Shown here piece by piece: positions 4,651 through 5,059 of a stretch of DNA of 5,059 nucleotides (positions are counted from its first letter, which is position 1; each line of letters begins with the position of its first letter). The stretch is taken from positions 1 to 5,059 of the forward strand of contig JANXYE010000306.1 of assembly GCA_025350285.1 (NCBI GenBank), written 5' to 3'. The position numbers were made by a program, and so were the translations under genes. The DNA comes from Chloroflexota bacterium. GTDB lineage: Bacteria > Chloroflexota > Dehalococcoidia > Tepidiformales > Tepidiformaceae. The notes under the pieces were generated by a model. The model had not been told where the DNA came from, did not search any database, and worked only from the letters and a program-made list of their open reading frames with translations.

Positions 4651-5059
4651 ATGACCGACCACCCCTTCGAAGGCGCCCTCATCCGGCTCCGCGCGCGCGA
4701 AATCACCGACGAGCCGTTCATCTACCGCTGGCTGAACGACCCGGAGGTCACGCGCCACATCCTCGTGCGCTATCCGGTCTCCCACGGCGGGGAGGAGGCG
4801 TACCTCCGGGCGAACTCGACACCAGGCTACGAGAACCTTGGCCTGACCATCGAGGACCGGGCGGACGGCCATCCGATCGGCACCGCCGCTCTCCGCCGGG
4901 CGAGCCCCGAAAACCGTTCAGCCGGCCTCGCCATCACGATCGGCGAAAAGAGCTACTGGGATGGCGGCTACGGCACCGACACGATGCGTACGCTCTGCCG
5001 CTTTGGCTTCGAAACGATGAACCTCCACCGCATCGAGCTCGACGTATTCGTCACCAACG
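4651..5059 (+). CDS. GNAT-family N-acetyltransferase, RimJ/RimL-like (3' end outside window)
   Basis: 136 residues are visible before the window ends. The pattern is that of the Acetyltransf_3 (RimJ/RimL-like) group: LIRLRAREITDEPFIYRWLNDPEVTR (about 10-35) with the usual W-x-N-D-P-E motif, a central IGTAALRR strand (76-83), the motif-A region ITIGEKSYWDGGYGTDTM (95-112) whose GGYGT forms the acetyl-CoA pyrophosphate loop, and FETMNLHRIELDVF (120-133). Only the last strand and helix, typically ending in an N-x-x-A-x-x-x-Y-x-K-x-G-F motif, should be missing. Such enzymes acetylate protein N-termini, small amines or antibiotics; the substrate cannot be told here. The ATG follows AAAGGA (4638-4643) at seven bases and comes 19 bases after the toxin stop, so it may be cotranscribed with the module. 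It lacks the hallmarks of GNAT toxins and is probably a neighbour only. Confidence 0.93.
   Translation, partial: MTDHPFEGALIRLRAREITDEPFIYRWLNDPEVTRHILVRYPVSHGGEEAYLRANSTPGYENLGLTIEDRADGHPIGTAALRRASPENRSAGLAITIGEKSYWDGGYGTDTMRTLCRFGFETMNLHRIELDVFVTN

Noticed and set aside
4643..4654. Three-codon mini-ORF (ATG ACC TCA TGA) whose stop overlaps the acetyltransferase ATG
   Set aside because: Its ATG overlaps the AAAGGA ribosome binding site and it has none of its own. Most likely chance.

Overview
The window is GC-rich (roughly 60-65% by eye) with strongly G/C-biased third codon positions in the clear genes. Every confident gene reads on the + strand. The organism is a bacterium. The pyrophosphatase subtype, the paired small-protein/aspartyl-protease-like genes and the TANNNT promoter next to a start codon all remind me of Chloroflexota (Thermomicrobia-like) genomes, but this is recollection of similar proteins and not a database result, so the placement is tentative.

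Layout. Positions 1-476 hold no gene I can support. Positions 477-546 form a two-tier GC-rich hairpin followed by seven T's, an intrinsic-terminator-like element that sits directly against the ribosome binding site of the next gene. Positions 562-2991 (or 556-2991) encode a membrane-embedded ion-pumping pyrophosphatase (hppA) with a K+-independent H+-pump signature and an unusually long extracytoplasmic loop. A perfect 17-bp hairpin (3010-3047) follows its stop codon. Next come two closely spaced small genes. The first, 3080-3379, encodes a 99-residue protein of unknown function. The second, 3393-3788, starts at TTG and encodes a 131-residue protein that looks like a retropepsin-type aspartyl protease whose catalytic D-T-G motif has been replaced. 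Then comes a toxin-antitoxin operon: a Phd/YefM-fold antitoxin (3904-4206), apparently transcribed as a leaderless message, overlapping by ATGA a VapC-type PIN ribonuclease toxin (4203-4631). The window ends inside a GNAT acetyltransferase gene (4651-5059, 3' end missing).

How the genes work together. hppA is a stand-alone energy-conservation gene bounded by structured elements on both sides. The 3080/3393 pair looks like a two-gene operon. The antitoxin and toxin form a self-contained addiction or stress module, and the GNAT gene begins 19 bases after the toxin stop, so it may be read through from the same promoter although its product has no evident functional link. The most interesting items are the terminator-like leader of hppA, the apparently catalytically dead protease-like protein with its small partner, and the leaderless antitoxin promoter together with a hairpin inside the antitoxin gene just before the toxin start.
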